Assembly (NCBI GenBank): GCA_015472025.1
Contig: BNHL01000001.1
Span: 1,895,501-1,959,500, forward strand
From: Cytophagales bacterium WSM2-2
GTDB lineage: Bacteria > Bacteroidota > Bacteroidia > Cytophagales > Cyclobacteriaceae
Reading direction: 5' to 3'
Length of the DNA: 64,000 nucleotides
The notes under the pieces are model-generated. The model made no database searches and was not told where the DNA came from. It worked only from the letters and a program-made list of their open reading frames with translations. Below are positions 44,269 to 52,239 of this stretch, piece after piece. The first letter of the stretch is position 1; each line of letters begins with the position of its first letter. Made by a program: the position numbers and the translations under genes.

Positions 44269-46170
44269 TTATTTTGTTGTCACGAGGCGATCTGCTTTTA
44301 CAAGACTGATGAATTCTGCCCGGTAGCTCTCTTTGTCAATACCTTGTGCACCCTGGGCAAGACGAAGAATGGCTTCTTCCGAAAAACCATTGAGAAACTC
44401 GGACTGACGTAGCATCATTCCAAAAGATGCCACTGAAGATGCCCAGCGAAAATTGTCAGAAGTTTTTTCCAACGAAATATTGCTGTCAATCATCGGATGA
44501 ATGATGAGTTTGCTCTCTTCACCATCGGGTTTTTTGTAACGGAATTTTACGGTCATCAATTCGTTGGATGCTGATGTTTTTGGATCAAGTTTGGTTTGCT
44601 GATACGTCAATTCATCTACTTTGAAAAATTTACTTTCAACGCCTAAGGGGATGATTTCATAAAGTGCTGTAACGGTGTGACCTGACCCCAATTCACCTGC
44701 ATCTTTTTTATCATTGTTAAAATCTTCGCTTTTGAGCATCCGGTTTTCGTAACCGATCAATCGATATGCACGCACTTTTGCAGGGTTGAATTCGATCTGA
44801 AGTTTAACATCTTTCGCTATCGTGAAAAGCGTTCCGCCAAATTCATTCACCAGCGCTTTTTGAGCTTCAAGAATTGAATCGATGTACAGGTAATTCCCAT
44901 TTCCCTTATCAGCTAATACCTCCATCTTTGAATCTTTGTAATTACCCATGCCGAATCCCATGACGGTAAGAAATACTCCATCTTTTCTTTTCTCTTCGAT
45001 GAGTTTTTCCATTGCACCGTTGCTCGATTCACCGATGTTGAAGTCGCCATCAGTGGCCAGAATCACCCGGTTGTTGCCTTCTTTATTAAAATTCTCTTTA
45101 GCTATTTGGTAAGCTAAGCGAATACCGGCACCTCCGGCTGTGGATCCTCCGGCCTCAAGATTATCAAGTGCTTCGATGATTTTTTTCTTGTCAGCACCTG
45201 AGGTTGGAGGTAATACTAGTCCGGCAGCTCCGGCATAAACAACAATGGCTACGTGATCTTGCTCACGCAATTGCTGTACCAGCAATTTGAAAGACGACTT
45301 GAGCAAAGGCAATTTGTTGGCATCGCTCATTGAACCAGAGACATCAATGAGGAATACGAGGTTAGACGGAGGCAACTTTTCGGTTGGGATTTGTTCTCCC
45401 TGTAAGCCAATGAGCACAAGTTTGTGTTTTTCATTCCAGGGAGCGGAAGAGATTTCTGTGTTGATGGAGAAAGGGTCTTCACCCTTAGGCTGAGGATAAT
45501 CGTAGTGAAAGTAATTGACCATCTCTTCGATACGAACGGCATCTTGCGGAGGACGCTGGCCGTTCTGAATAAACCGGCGAACGTTACTGTAGGAAGCCGC
45601 GTCAACATCTATCGAAAACGTGGAGAGTGGACTGTGCACAGCGTCATGAAAGATATTTTCTGTGATGCCTTGGTATTCCTCCGTGTTGAATTGTTCCTGG
45701 GCTTCTCCCCCGATTGTAACAGGGGCAGGTTGGTTGTGCCGGTTTATCTGCACACCAGCAGCGCGACCGCTTAAACTCGAAATGCCCCTGATGACTACTG
45801 ATTTAGATTCCGCTTTCTTCGCATCTTTTTCCTTCACCACCTTGGGGCCATCGATTACAAGTTCATCTTCTGGAGATATCTCCTGCTGCATCACGACATC
45901 AATTCTTGTTTTGGTTGAAATTTTGATCTCTTTGGGCTTGTATCCGATGAAGGAAAACGCCAGCGTGCCTCCTTGATCAGGAGCTATGATTACATAATTA
46001 CCTTGTGAGTCAGTGACAGTGCTTGTTGAGGTCCCTTTCAAGACCACATTTACACCTGATAGATTTGAACCGTCAATTGCTGAGGTGACTTTTCCGCCGA
46101 TAGACCGGTTGGGCCGAAAACCGGCCAGGACGATTAAAGCCAGGGCCAGTAAAATGATTTTTGCTTTCAT
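44269..46170 (-). CDS. Exported VWA-domain protein with CarboxypepD_reg domain (YfbK-like)
   Basis: 633 aa from the ATG at 46170, which gives a normal signal peptide (KAKIILLALALIVLAG); an ATG at 46215 would add 15 residues. Residues about 25-100 form a CarboxypepD_reg beta-sandwich (IGGKVTSAIDGSNLSGVNVVLKG), then a short stretch (SVVIRGISSLSGRAAGVQI) like the plug start of TonB-dependent receptors. A YfbK N-terminal domain, a VWA domain with MIDAS DVSGS (Asp276) and a C-terminal DUF3520-like region follow. It is divergent from a sigma gene and probably belongs to the same module. Confidence 0.85.
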   Translation of the reverse strand: MKAKIILLALALIVLAGFRPNRSIGGKVTSAIDGSNLSGVNVVLKGTSTSTVTDSQGNYVIIAPDQGGTLAFSFIGYKPKEIKISTKTRIDVVMQQEISPEDELVIDGPKVVKEKDAKKAESKSVVIRGISSLSGRAAGVQINRHNQPAPVTIGGEAQEQFNTEEYQGITENIFHDAVHSPLSTFSIDVDAASYSNVRRFIQNGQRPPQDAVRIEEMVNYFHYDYPQPKGEDPFSINTEISSAPWNEKHKLVLIGLQGEQIPTEKLPPSNLVFLIDVSGSMSDANKLPLLKSSFKLLVQQLREQDHVAIVVYAGAAGLVLPPTSGADKKKIIEALDNLEAGGSTAGGAGIRLAYQIAKENFNKEGNNRVILATDGDFNIGESSNGAMEKLIEEKRKDGVFLTVMGFGMGNYKDSKMEVLADKGNGNYLYIDSILEAQKALVNEFGGTLFTIAKDVKLQIEFNPAKVRAYRLIGYENRMLKSEDFNNDKKDAGELGSGHTVTALYEIIPLGVESKFFKVDELTYQQTKLDPKTSASNELMTVKFRYKKPDGEESKLIIHPMIDSNISLEKTSDNFRWASSVASFGMMLRQSEFLNGFSEEAILRLAQGAQGIDKESYRAEFISLVKADRLVTTK

Positions 46171-46244
46171 ATTTTTTCTTTTGCCCTTAGGATGCAGTGA
46201 CGATTCGATTTCCATAAACAGCAGAAAAAAAATAACTTGACGCG

Positions 46245-46793
46245 ATGCCTGAGTTCCAATCTGACAACGAAATCATTCAACGCTATAAAAAGACGGGTGA
46301 TTCTGCGCTGATTGGGACGCTTTTCACCCGCTATACTTCCCTGGTTTATGGTGTTTGCATGAAATACCTGAAGGACCGGGATGAGGCTAAAGATGCTTCG
46401 ATGCAACTATTCGAAAAGCTGATAGAGACATTACAGCACCACGAGGTGGAGAATTTTAAGAGCTGGCTCTATGTTTCTGCCCGGAATCACTGTTTGATGA
46501 ACCTGCGGGCTAAAAAAGGTAAATTCAAGGAAGAAATTTCGGATAACCTTGTGGAAAATGACCTTCTCCTGCATCCGCCTGAGGAAGATGAACTGGAGGA
46601 GGACTTGGCCCGAATGGAGGAATGCATTGAAAAACTGGCAGAAGGCCAACAGCAATGTGTCCGGTTGTTTTATTTGGAAGAAAAATGCTACAAAGACATT
46701 GTTACGGTGACTAAGTTTGATATGAACCAGGTAAAGAGTTTTATTCAAAATGGTAAAAGGAATTTGAAGATCTGCATGGAAACAAATGCATAA
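46245..46793 (+). CDS. ECF sigma factor
   Basis: 182 aa. Region 2 is clear: YTSLVYGVCMKYLKDRDEAKDASMQLFEKL. Region 4 reads AEGQQQCVRLFYLEEKCYKDIVTVTKFDMNQVKSFIQNGKRNLK. The start of the next gene lies inside the last codons (ATGCATAA, 8 nt overlap). The partner is presumably that membrane protein. Confidence 0.88.
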   Translation: MPEFQSDNEIIQRYKKTGDSALIGTLFTRYTSLVYGVCMKYLKDRDEAKDASMQLFEKLIETLQHHEVENFKSWLYVSARNHCLMNLRAKKGKFKEEISDNLVENDLLLHPPEEDELEEDLARMEECIEKLAEGQQQCVRLFYLEEKCYKDIVTVTKFDMNQVKSFIQNGKRNLKICMETNA

Positions 46794-48129
46794 CCGGCAA
46801 GACGATATTATCCGGTACAGGAACGGCGAAATGAGTGCTCAGGAGATGCATGCGCTTGAAAGAAAAGCCTTGAATGACCCTTTTCTGGCTGATGCCTTGG
46901 AGGGAATTGAAAATATATCTGCAGAGAATCTGGCAAGCGATATCGAAGAACTTAACCGGAAGATCGCTGGAGAAAAGAGAAGAAGTTTATTATTCACTCC
47001 ACTTCGAATAGCCGCCGGAGTAGTCTTGGTGACGGCCTCAGTTTTTCTTCTCTATAAGTTGACTCCAAAAAAAGAAAACCTGGCCTTGAAAAATGAAAAA
47101 AACTCACCAGCGGATTCTTCCATCTCTAAAAAGGATGAACAAAATCAGCCGGTTGAAGAGGCTAAAAAGAAAGAACCGACAGCTGCCAGTGGTGAAATTA
47201 AAGTAGCCACAAAATCTGAGAGCAAACCAGTCAGACAAGAAGCTCCAAAGCCAGAAACCAACAGATCGGATTCAAAGCTGGATGACCACGCTAACCTTGC
47301 GGTAGCCCAGGCCGAGGATGAAAAAAAGATAGTTGATCAGGTATCAGTTGTGGCGACACAACAAGCTCCTGTGGTAGTAGACAAAGTCAAAGAGGCGCCA
47401 GCGCCTGAATTGCAGGTGACAGAGAAAGAACTTGAAAAAAAGAAAGAAGTGAAGGAGGAGGTATCACGCTCCTTTGCGGCACAAGGAGCAGGGCTCGCAA
47501 GGAAAACACAACAGCAAGCTATAACTGGCAGGGTGATATCTGCGGAAGATGGCTCCCCCCTTCCTGGGGTGAATGTAACTATTGAAGGAACAAAGGAAGG
47601 CACGATGACCGACGGGAATGGTTATTTCACTCTTCCGAAAAAAGAGGAACAGGAACGTCTTGTTTTTTCATTTATAGGACTCCAGTCGGAGGAAGTTGAT
47701 GCCACTGGAAAAGATAAGATGGATGATGTACGAATGAAGCAGGATGTTACTCAGCTCAACGAAGTTGTTGTGACGGCTTATGGTGGGGTGAGAGATGCTG
47801 ATGAAAAAGAGGAACCGGTAATCCATATAGGCAGCCCGATAGGCGGCAGGAGGGCTTTTAGTAAATATCTTGATACAAATGTCAGGTATACTGAAGAGGC
47901 ATTAAAAAATAATGTGAAAGGGAAAGTTAAAGTTGAATTTGATTTACACTCTGATGGAAGCTTTGATGGTTATCGCGTTGTTAAAAGCCTTGGCCACGGC
48001 TGCGATGAAGAGTTGATTCGGTTGATCAAAGATGGTCCCAAATGGTTACCCACCACTGAAAATGGCAAGCCGGTTGAGAGCAAAGTAATTGTGGGTCTCC
48101 GGTTCAATCCCGCAAAGTCAGGTAAGTAA
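46786..48129 (+). CDS. Putative anti-sigma / TonB-C fusion protein with CarboxypepD_reg domain
   Basis: 447 aa. Residues 1-65 are a short cytoplasmic region such as anti-sigma factors have (MSAQEMHALERKALNDPFLADALEGI); a single membrane helix follows at about 71-90. A long Lys/Glu/Pro-rich, probably disordered periplasmic stretch (to about 240) leads to a CarboxypepD_reg domain (ITGRVISAEDGSPLPGVNV, about 245-320), then LNEVVVTAYG (about 322-331), the motif seen before plug domains in SusC-like receptors, and finally a TonB C-terminal-like domain (about 355-440). So it combines anti-sigma-like and TonB-like parts. It overlaps the sigma gene by 8 nt. Confidence 0.78.
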   Translation: MHNRQDDIIRYRNGEMSAQEMHALERKALNDPFLADALEGIENISAENLASDIEELNRKIAGEKRRSLLFTPLRIAAGVVLVTASVFLLYKLTPKKENLALKNEKNSPADSSISKKDEQNQPVEEAKKKEPTAASGEIKVATKSESKPVRQEAPKPETNRSDSKLDDHANLAVAQAEDEKKIVDQVSVVATQQAPVVVDKVKEAPAPELQVTEKELEKKKEVKEEVSRSFAAQGAGLARKTQQQAITGRVISAEDGSPLPGVNVTIEGTKEGTMTDGNGYFTLPKKEEQERLVFSFIGLQSEEVDATGKDKMDDVRMKQDVTQLNEVVVTAYGGVRDADEKEEPVIHIGSPIGGRRAFSKYLDTNVRYTEEALKNNVKGKVKVEFDLHSDGSFDGYRVVKSLGHGCDEELIRLIKDGPKWLPTTENGKPVESKVIVGLRFNPAKSGK

Positions 48130-48170
48130 GTGCCATATAAAAAGTTCCTTTTAGTTCAATTAATAATTTA

Positions 48171-48178
48171 TACTTTTG
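48171..48178 (+). promoter_or_regulatory. Putative -7 promoter element of the permease gene
   Basis: TACTTTTG matches TAnnTTTG, 26 nt before the ATG at 48205. The -33 is weak (TTTT at 48149-48152). The gap after the TonB-fusion gene (75 bp) supports a separate promoter. Confidence 0.4.
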
Positions 48179-48204
48179 GGCAACTTTGACTTAACCAAAT
48201 TTTC

Positions 48205-49686
48205 ATGAGTTTATTCATTAAGAAGCCCATCGCTCAACTTCTCGCGCAAGCAGCAGATTCTGGTAAGGCATTAAAAAGAACATTGGGAGCTGCCAACTTG
48301 GTGGCCCTTGGAGTAGGTGCAATTATCGGTGCCGGTTTATTCGTACGTACGGCATCTGCGGCAGGGCAAGCTGCGGGACCAGCTGTAGTGATTTCGTTTA
48401 TCATTGCTGCTGTGGGCTGTGCATTTGCAGGACTCTGCTATGCTGAATTTGCTTCCATGATACCGGTGGCAGGTAGTGCTTACACGTATGCCTATGCTAC
48501 GATGGGCGAACTTGTAGCCTGGGCGATTGGCTGGTCATTGGTTTTGGAATATGCCTTGGGTGCGGCCACGGTTGCAATCTCATGGAGCCAGTATCTCAAT
48601 AATTTATTAGGAGGGTCGATACCGTACGCGTGGTGTCATTCTCCTCTGGAGCACAATGCAGAGGGTATTTATGGAATCCTGAATGTGCCCGCTTTGTTTG
48701 TGCTCACGCTCATCACTCTGATCTTGATTAAGGGAACACAAGAGTCGGCAATGATCAATGCTATCATTGTGTTTATCAAAGTGACAATTGTTTTAGTTTT
48801 TATTGGAATCGGCTGGAAGTTCGTTAATCCTTCTAACTATGTGCCTTTCCTGATTCCTTCAGATGCACCCGACATAACGGCTCCCAATGGAGATGTTCAT
48901 TCTTATGCACCTTTATTTAATCACGGATGGGGCGGTATTTTTCACGGAGCCTCAATAGTATTCTTTGCGTTCATTGGCTTTGATGCAGTTTCAACAGCGG
49001 CACAAGAAACGAAAAACCCTAAACGAGATATGCCGATTGGTATTCTTGGTTCGCTCGTTGTTTGTACCATACTTTATGTATTATTCTCACACGTTCTCAC
49101 GGGTGTTGCTAAATACACCGATTTCGTGGGAGATGGCAAAGAGGCCTCTGTAGCTTATACAATCATGAAGTATATGCCCGGATACGGTTGGCTCGCTACA
49201 ATGGTTAGTGCCGCAATTCTTGCAGGCTTCTCTACAGTAATTCTTGCTATGCTTTACGGACAGTCACGTGTATTCTTCTCGATGTCCAATGATGGATTGC
49301 TTCCTAAAATATTCTCTGAACTGCACCCTACTTTCCGCACACCTTACAAGTCAAACTTGATCTTGCTGGTGTTTACCGGTCTGATTGCCGGATTTGTCCC
49401 TGAAAGTCTTACGGGTAATCTGACCAGTATCGGAACGCTGTTTGCATTCGTACTGGTGTGTGCCGGTATCTGGATCATGCGCAGAACCAACCCTGAACTT
49501 GAAAGACCGTTCCGTACCCCGTTAGTTCCACTTGTGCCAATCCTGGGAGCAGTTGTGTGTACAGTCCTGATCATCTCACTGGATACCATGACACAGGTTG
49601 TGGCCTCTATCTGGCTGGTGATTGGTCTGGTGATCTATTTCACCTACAGCATTAAGAATAGCGGATTGCGGAACGGAAAAGCCTAG
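48205..49686 (+). CDS. APC-superfamily amino-acid permease (CAT-like)
   Basis: 493 aa with about 12-14 hydrophobic segments. The APC signature GVGAIIGAGLFVRTASAAGQAAGPAVVISFII lies at residues about 36-67, with FAFIGFDAVSTAAQETKNPKRDMPIGI further on, as in cationic amino-acid transporters. Likely imports amino acids by proton symport; substrate not certain. It ends on TAG overlapping the opposite gene's stop (shared CTAG). Confidence 0.9.
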   Translation: MSLFIKKPIAQLLAQAADSGKALKRTLGAANLVALGVGAIIGAGLFVRTASAAGQAAGPAVVISFIIAAVGCAFAGLCYAEFASMIPVAGSAYTYAYATMGELVAWAIGWSLVLEYALGAATVAISWSQYLNNLLGGSIPYAWCHSPLEHNAEGIYGILNVPALFVLTLITLILIKGTQESAMINAIIVFIKVTIVLVFIGIGWKFVNPSNYVPFLIPSDAPDITAPNGDVHSYAPLFNHGWGGIFHGASIVFFAFIGFDAVSTAAQETKNPKRDMPIGILGSLVVCTILYVLFSHVLTGVAKYTDFVGDGKEASVAYTIMKYMPGYGWLATMVSAAILAGFSTVILAMLYGQSRVFFSMSNDGLLPKIFSELHPTFRTPYKSNLILLVFTGLIAGFVPESLTGNLTSIGTLFAFVLVCAGIWIMRRTNPELERPFRTPLVPLVPILGAVVCTVLIISLDTMTQVVASIWLVIGLVIYFTYSIKNSGLRNGKA

Positions 49687-50108
49687 TTGATAATTTCGTC
49701 TGTGATTTTCAACGTTGAGCCATTTAGCTCAACGTGGTATTGAATTAATGCACGTTGTGCAGGCCCTCCTGTGGGCTGACCATCGGAGAAAGTAAAACTT
49801 GAGTTGCAGCAACGGTCCACCATAAACAGTGATGAGCCGTCCACCTGGACGATGGCACAGCTTTCACTTGGATGGTGAGGACAGGCACGCTCAAAAGCCA
49901 GGTAAGAATTCTCGTTAACGCGATACAGGATTATACCACGCAATCCTCCGTTGTCCAGGTAAACAAAACCACCGTCCAGTTTGAGTTTTTGAAACTGTGG
50001 ATAATTGAGGTTAATCGTTATTTCAGGAAATGGTGCCTGCGCTTGACCGGACATGCTGAGCAGCGAAAAGATCGAGAATACAATTAATCGGAACTCAATT
50101 TTTTTCAT
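49683..50108 (-). CDS. Exported degenerate Rieske-like protein
   Basis: 141 aa from the ATG at 50108 (50114 is also possible; a longer ORF to 50213 is antisense-free but lacks a signal). The signal peptide ends at SGQAQA. The body resembles Rieske [2Fe-2S] domains: AFERACPHH gives the first Cys-x-His, but the second motif reads DRCCNSSF where CxCHGSxF is expected, then GGPAQRAL matches the proline loop. The canonical second His and first Cys are replaced, so cluster binding, if any, is unusual. It overlaps the upstream dehydrogenase end by 14 nt. Confidence 0.7.
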   Translation of the reverse strand: MKKIEFRLIVFSIFSLLSMSGQAQAPFPEITINLNYPQFQKLKLDGGFVYLDNGGLRGIILYRVNENSYLAFERACPHHPSESCAIVQVDGSSLFMVDRCCNSSFTFSDGQPTGGPAQRALIQYHVELNGSTLKITDEIIN

Positions 50109-50949
50109 AGTCATAATATCCTTTTCCTGTTTTCTTTCCGAGATTTCCCGATCTAACTTTTTCCTCCTGGATACTGCTTGGCTTAAATCGCTTTGCCTGC
50201 CCGAATGCTTCATACATCTGCCTGCTCACTTCAAGATTGATATCATTGCCGATTAAATCCATGAGCTCAAACGGACCGAGCTTAAAACCAGCTGATCTCG
50301 TCAGGGCATCAATCGTGCCAATGTCCGCTCCTTTTTCTTCGAGAAGTTTAAGTGATTCAAGATAGTAGTGCCGTGCTACCCGGTTAACGATAAATCCAGG
50401 TGAATCTTTCACAATCACGGGTATTTTTTCCAGGGATTTCACAAACCCTGCCATTGCCGGAATCAGTTTTTCATCTGTCTTCTCACCAGAGATTACCTCG
50501 ACCAATTTCATCAGGTGGGCAGGATTGAAAAAATGGAGTCCTAGAAATCTTTGCGGATGATTTAGCCCCGCAGCGATTTTCGTCACCGAAAGAGAGGAGG
50601 TGTTAGTAGCGAAAATGGTTTGCGTGCCATTGATCATTTCGAGATCAGCAAAGATTTTTTGCTTCAATTCAAGCTTTTCAATGACAGCTTCAATAATTAA
50701 ATCGGCTTTGAGATTTTCAGGAGAGATCGTTCTGATTCGAACCAGAGTTTCTTTCTTTTTTTCCTCAGTTAGTTTTCCTTTGACTACAGCCTGATCTAAA
50801 TTCCGGGTGATGTTTTGAATACCTTTTTCAAGGATTTCCGGCTTTACATCGCAGAGCAGAACATCGTAGCCAGCGGTAGCAGAAGACTGGGCGATACCTT
50901 GTCCCATTGACCCGGCACCAACCACTCCCACGGACTTAATCGCACTCAT
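50095..50949 (-). CDS. 3-hydroxyacyl-CoA (3-hydroxybutyryl-CoA) dehydrogenase
   Basis: 284 aa. Single-domain NAD-dependent enzyme of the PaaH/Hbd group, which oxidises L-3-hydroxyacyl-CoA. The NAD motif is GVVGAGSMGQGIAQ (residues 8-21), the catalytic His is in HFFNPAHLMKLVEVI (about 138), and NRVARHYYLE and FKLGPFELMDLIGNDIN follow. It shares one base with the pheS stop (TAATG). Confidence 0.92.
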   Translation of the reverse strand: MSAIKSVGVVGAGSMGQGIAQSSATAGYDVLLCDVKPEILEKGIQNITRNLDQAVVKGKLTEEKKKETLVRIRTISPENLKADLIIEAVIEKLELKQKIFADLEMINGTQTIFATNTSSLSVTKIAAGLNHPQRFLGLHFFNPAHLMKLVEVISGEKTDEKLIPAMAGFVKSLEKIPVIVKDSPGFIVNRVARHYYLESLKLLEEKGADIGTIDALTRSAGFKLGPFELMDLIGNDINLEVSRQMYEAFGQAKRFKPSSIQEEKVRSGNLGKKTGKGYYDYEKN

Positions 50950-51971
50950 TACATCACTGTTTTAAACTGCTTGAGAAAGCGGATGTCATTTTCAGAATAC
51001 AAACGGAGATCGTTCACCTGAAACAACAACTGTGTTACACGTTCGATACCCATTCCGAAGGCAAACCCTGTGTATTCTTCAGGATCAATACCGCAGTTTT
51101 TAAGAACATTGGGGTGGACCATTCCCGAGCCCGCTATTTCTACCCAGCCACTATGCTTGCAAATATTGCATCCTTTGCCTTTGCAGATAAGGCATGAAAT
51201 ATCAATCTCGGCACTGGGCTCTGTGAACGGAAAGAAAGACGGCCGATACCTGATCTTAATGTCTTTGCCGTACATCTCCTGTGCGAAGTGATAGAGCGTT
51301 TGTTTCAAATCGGCAAAGCCCACATTCTTGTCTACATAAAGTCCTTCTACCTGGTGAAAAAAGCAGTGAGCTCTGGCGGAGATAGCTTCATTTCTATAAA
51401 CCCTTCCAGGCATGATCGAGCGAATGGGAGGCTTCTGTTGCTTCATAAGCCTTATTTGAACATTGGAAGTATGTGTTCGCAATAACACATCCGGATTCTT
51501 TTCAACGAAAAAAGTATCCTGCATCTCGCGTGCCGGGTGATTGGGCGGAAAATTGAGAGCTGTGAAATTATGCCAGTCATCTTCAATCTCCGGACCATCG
51601 GCAACGTTGAATCCTAATTTCTCAAAGACTTCTATAATTCTGTAACGTGTGAGACTTAAGGGATGCTGGTTACCCAATGTATTGGGAACAACAGGTAGTG
51701 ATAAGTCAACCTGCTCGCCTGTTGTGGTTGACGCATTCTCGAGTTCCTCTTGTGTTGTTTTGAACTTCCCTTCAGCTAATTGCTTGAGGTCATTGAGGAG
51801 CTTTCCTGCCTTTTTCTTTTCATCGGGTGTAGCGGCTTTCAGGTCATCGAAAAGAGACGGGATAAGTCCTTTCTTGCTGATAAACTTTAAACGGAAATTT
51901 TCGAGCGCCTCTTTCGAGGTTATCGGGAATGAATTTACTTCCTGTTCAATTGATTTTATTTTCTGCTCCAT
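50949..51971 (-). CDS. pheS: Phenylalanine-tRNA ligase alpha subunit
   Basis: 340 aa. Class II aminoacyl-tRNA synthetase alpha chain. An N-terminal coiled coil is followed by HPLSLTRYRIIEVFEKLGF, DGPEIEDDWHNFTALNFPPNHPAREMQDTFF (motif 1 region), RTHTSNVQIRLM, PGRVYRNEAISARAHCFFHQVEGLYVD (motif 2), the cysteine-rich CLICKGKGCNIC and GFAFGMGIERVTQLLF (motif 3). pheT is not in the window. A candidate small gene overlaps its start by 26 nt. Confidence 0.96.
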   Translation of the reverse strand: MEQKIKSIEQEVNSFPITSKEALENFRLKFISKKGLIPSLFDDLKAATPDEKKKAGKLLNDLKQLAEGKFKTTQEELENASTTTGEQVDLSLPVVPNTLGNQHPLSLTRYRIIEVFEKLGFNVADGPEIEDDWHNFTALNFPPNHPAREMQDTFFVEKNPDVLLRTHTSNVQIRLMKQQKPPIRSIMPGRVYRNEAISARAHCFFHQVEGLYVDKNVGFADLKQTLYHFAQEMYGKDIKIRYRPSFFPFTEPSAEIDISCLICKGKGCNICKHSGWVEIAGSGMVHPNVLKNCGIDPEEYTGFAFGMGIERVTQLLFQVNDLRLYSENDIRFLKQFKTVM

Positions 51972-52092
51972 CGGGATTAGTCTTCTGCTTTGCCCACTTC
52001 AAGGTAAAATTGACAGCGAGGCAAAATACAATTACAATCCCCAAAATTAGCAGATCATTTTGTTTTCGTAAGAACCAGGCAAGAAGTATCAT
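51946..52092 (-). CDS. Candidate 48-residue membrane peptide overlapping pheS
   Basis: Found by translating the minus strand directly: it is too short for usual gene calling. It starts with ATG at 52092 and reads MILLAWFLRKQNDLL..., has one strong hydrophobic helix (LLILGIVIVFCLAVNFTL) and a charged tail (KWAKQKTNPDGAENKIN), then TGA at 51946. Its end overlaps the pheS start by 26 nt. The hydrophobic-then-charged layout is coding-like, but no homologue can be checked here. Confidence 0.4.
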   Translation of the reverse strand: MILLAWFLRKQNDLLILGIVIVFCLAVNFTLKWAKQKTNPDGAENKIN

Positions 52093-52193
52093 CACAATAT
52101 TTATCCCGCGAACGGATATGGAGTGAACCTAAATCCAGGTTTGATAAATTGATTTGTGTGATTAACACCTGGAATTAGTGATGGTAACGCAAA

Positions 52194-52218
52194 AAAAGAG
52201 GCCCGAAGGCCCTCTTTT
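52194..52218 (-). terminator. Terminator of the M1 peptidase operon
   Basis: On the minus strand AAAAGAGGGCC, a TTCG tetraloop and GGCCTCTTTTTTT, with one bulged base in the stem, end the transcript about 22 nt after the last M1 stop codon at 52240. Confidence 0.88.
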
Positions 52219-52239
52219 ATGATTTTAATTTTTGATCCA

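Noticed and set aside
49683-50213. Longer version of the Rieske-like gene starting at 50213.
   Set aside because: The extension is charged, overlaps the dehydrogenase gene and hides the signal peptide; the ATG at 50108 or 50114 gives a clean export signal.
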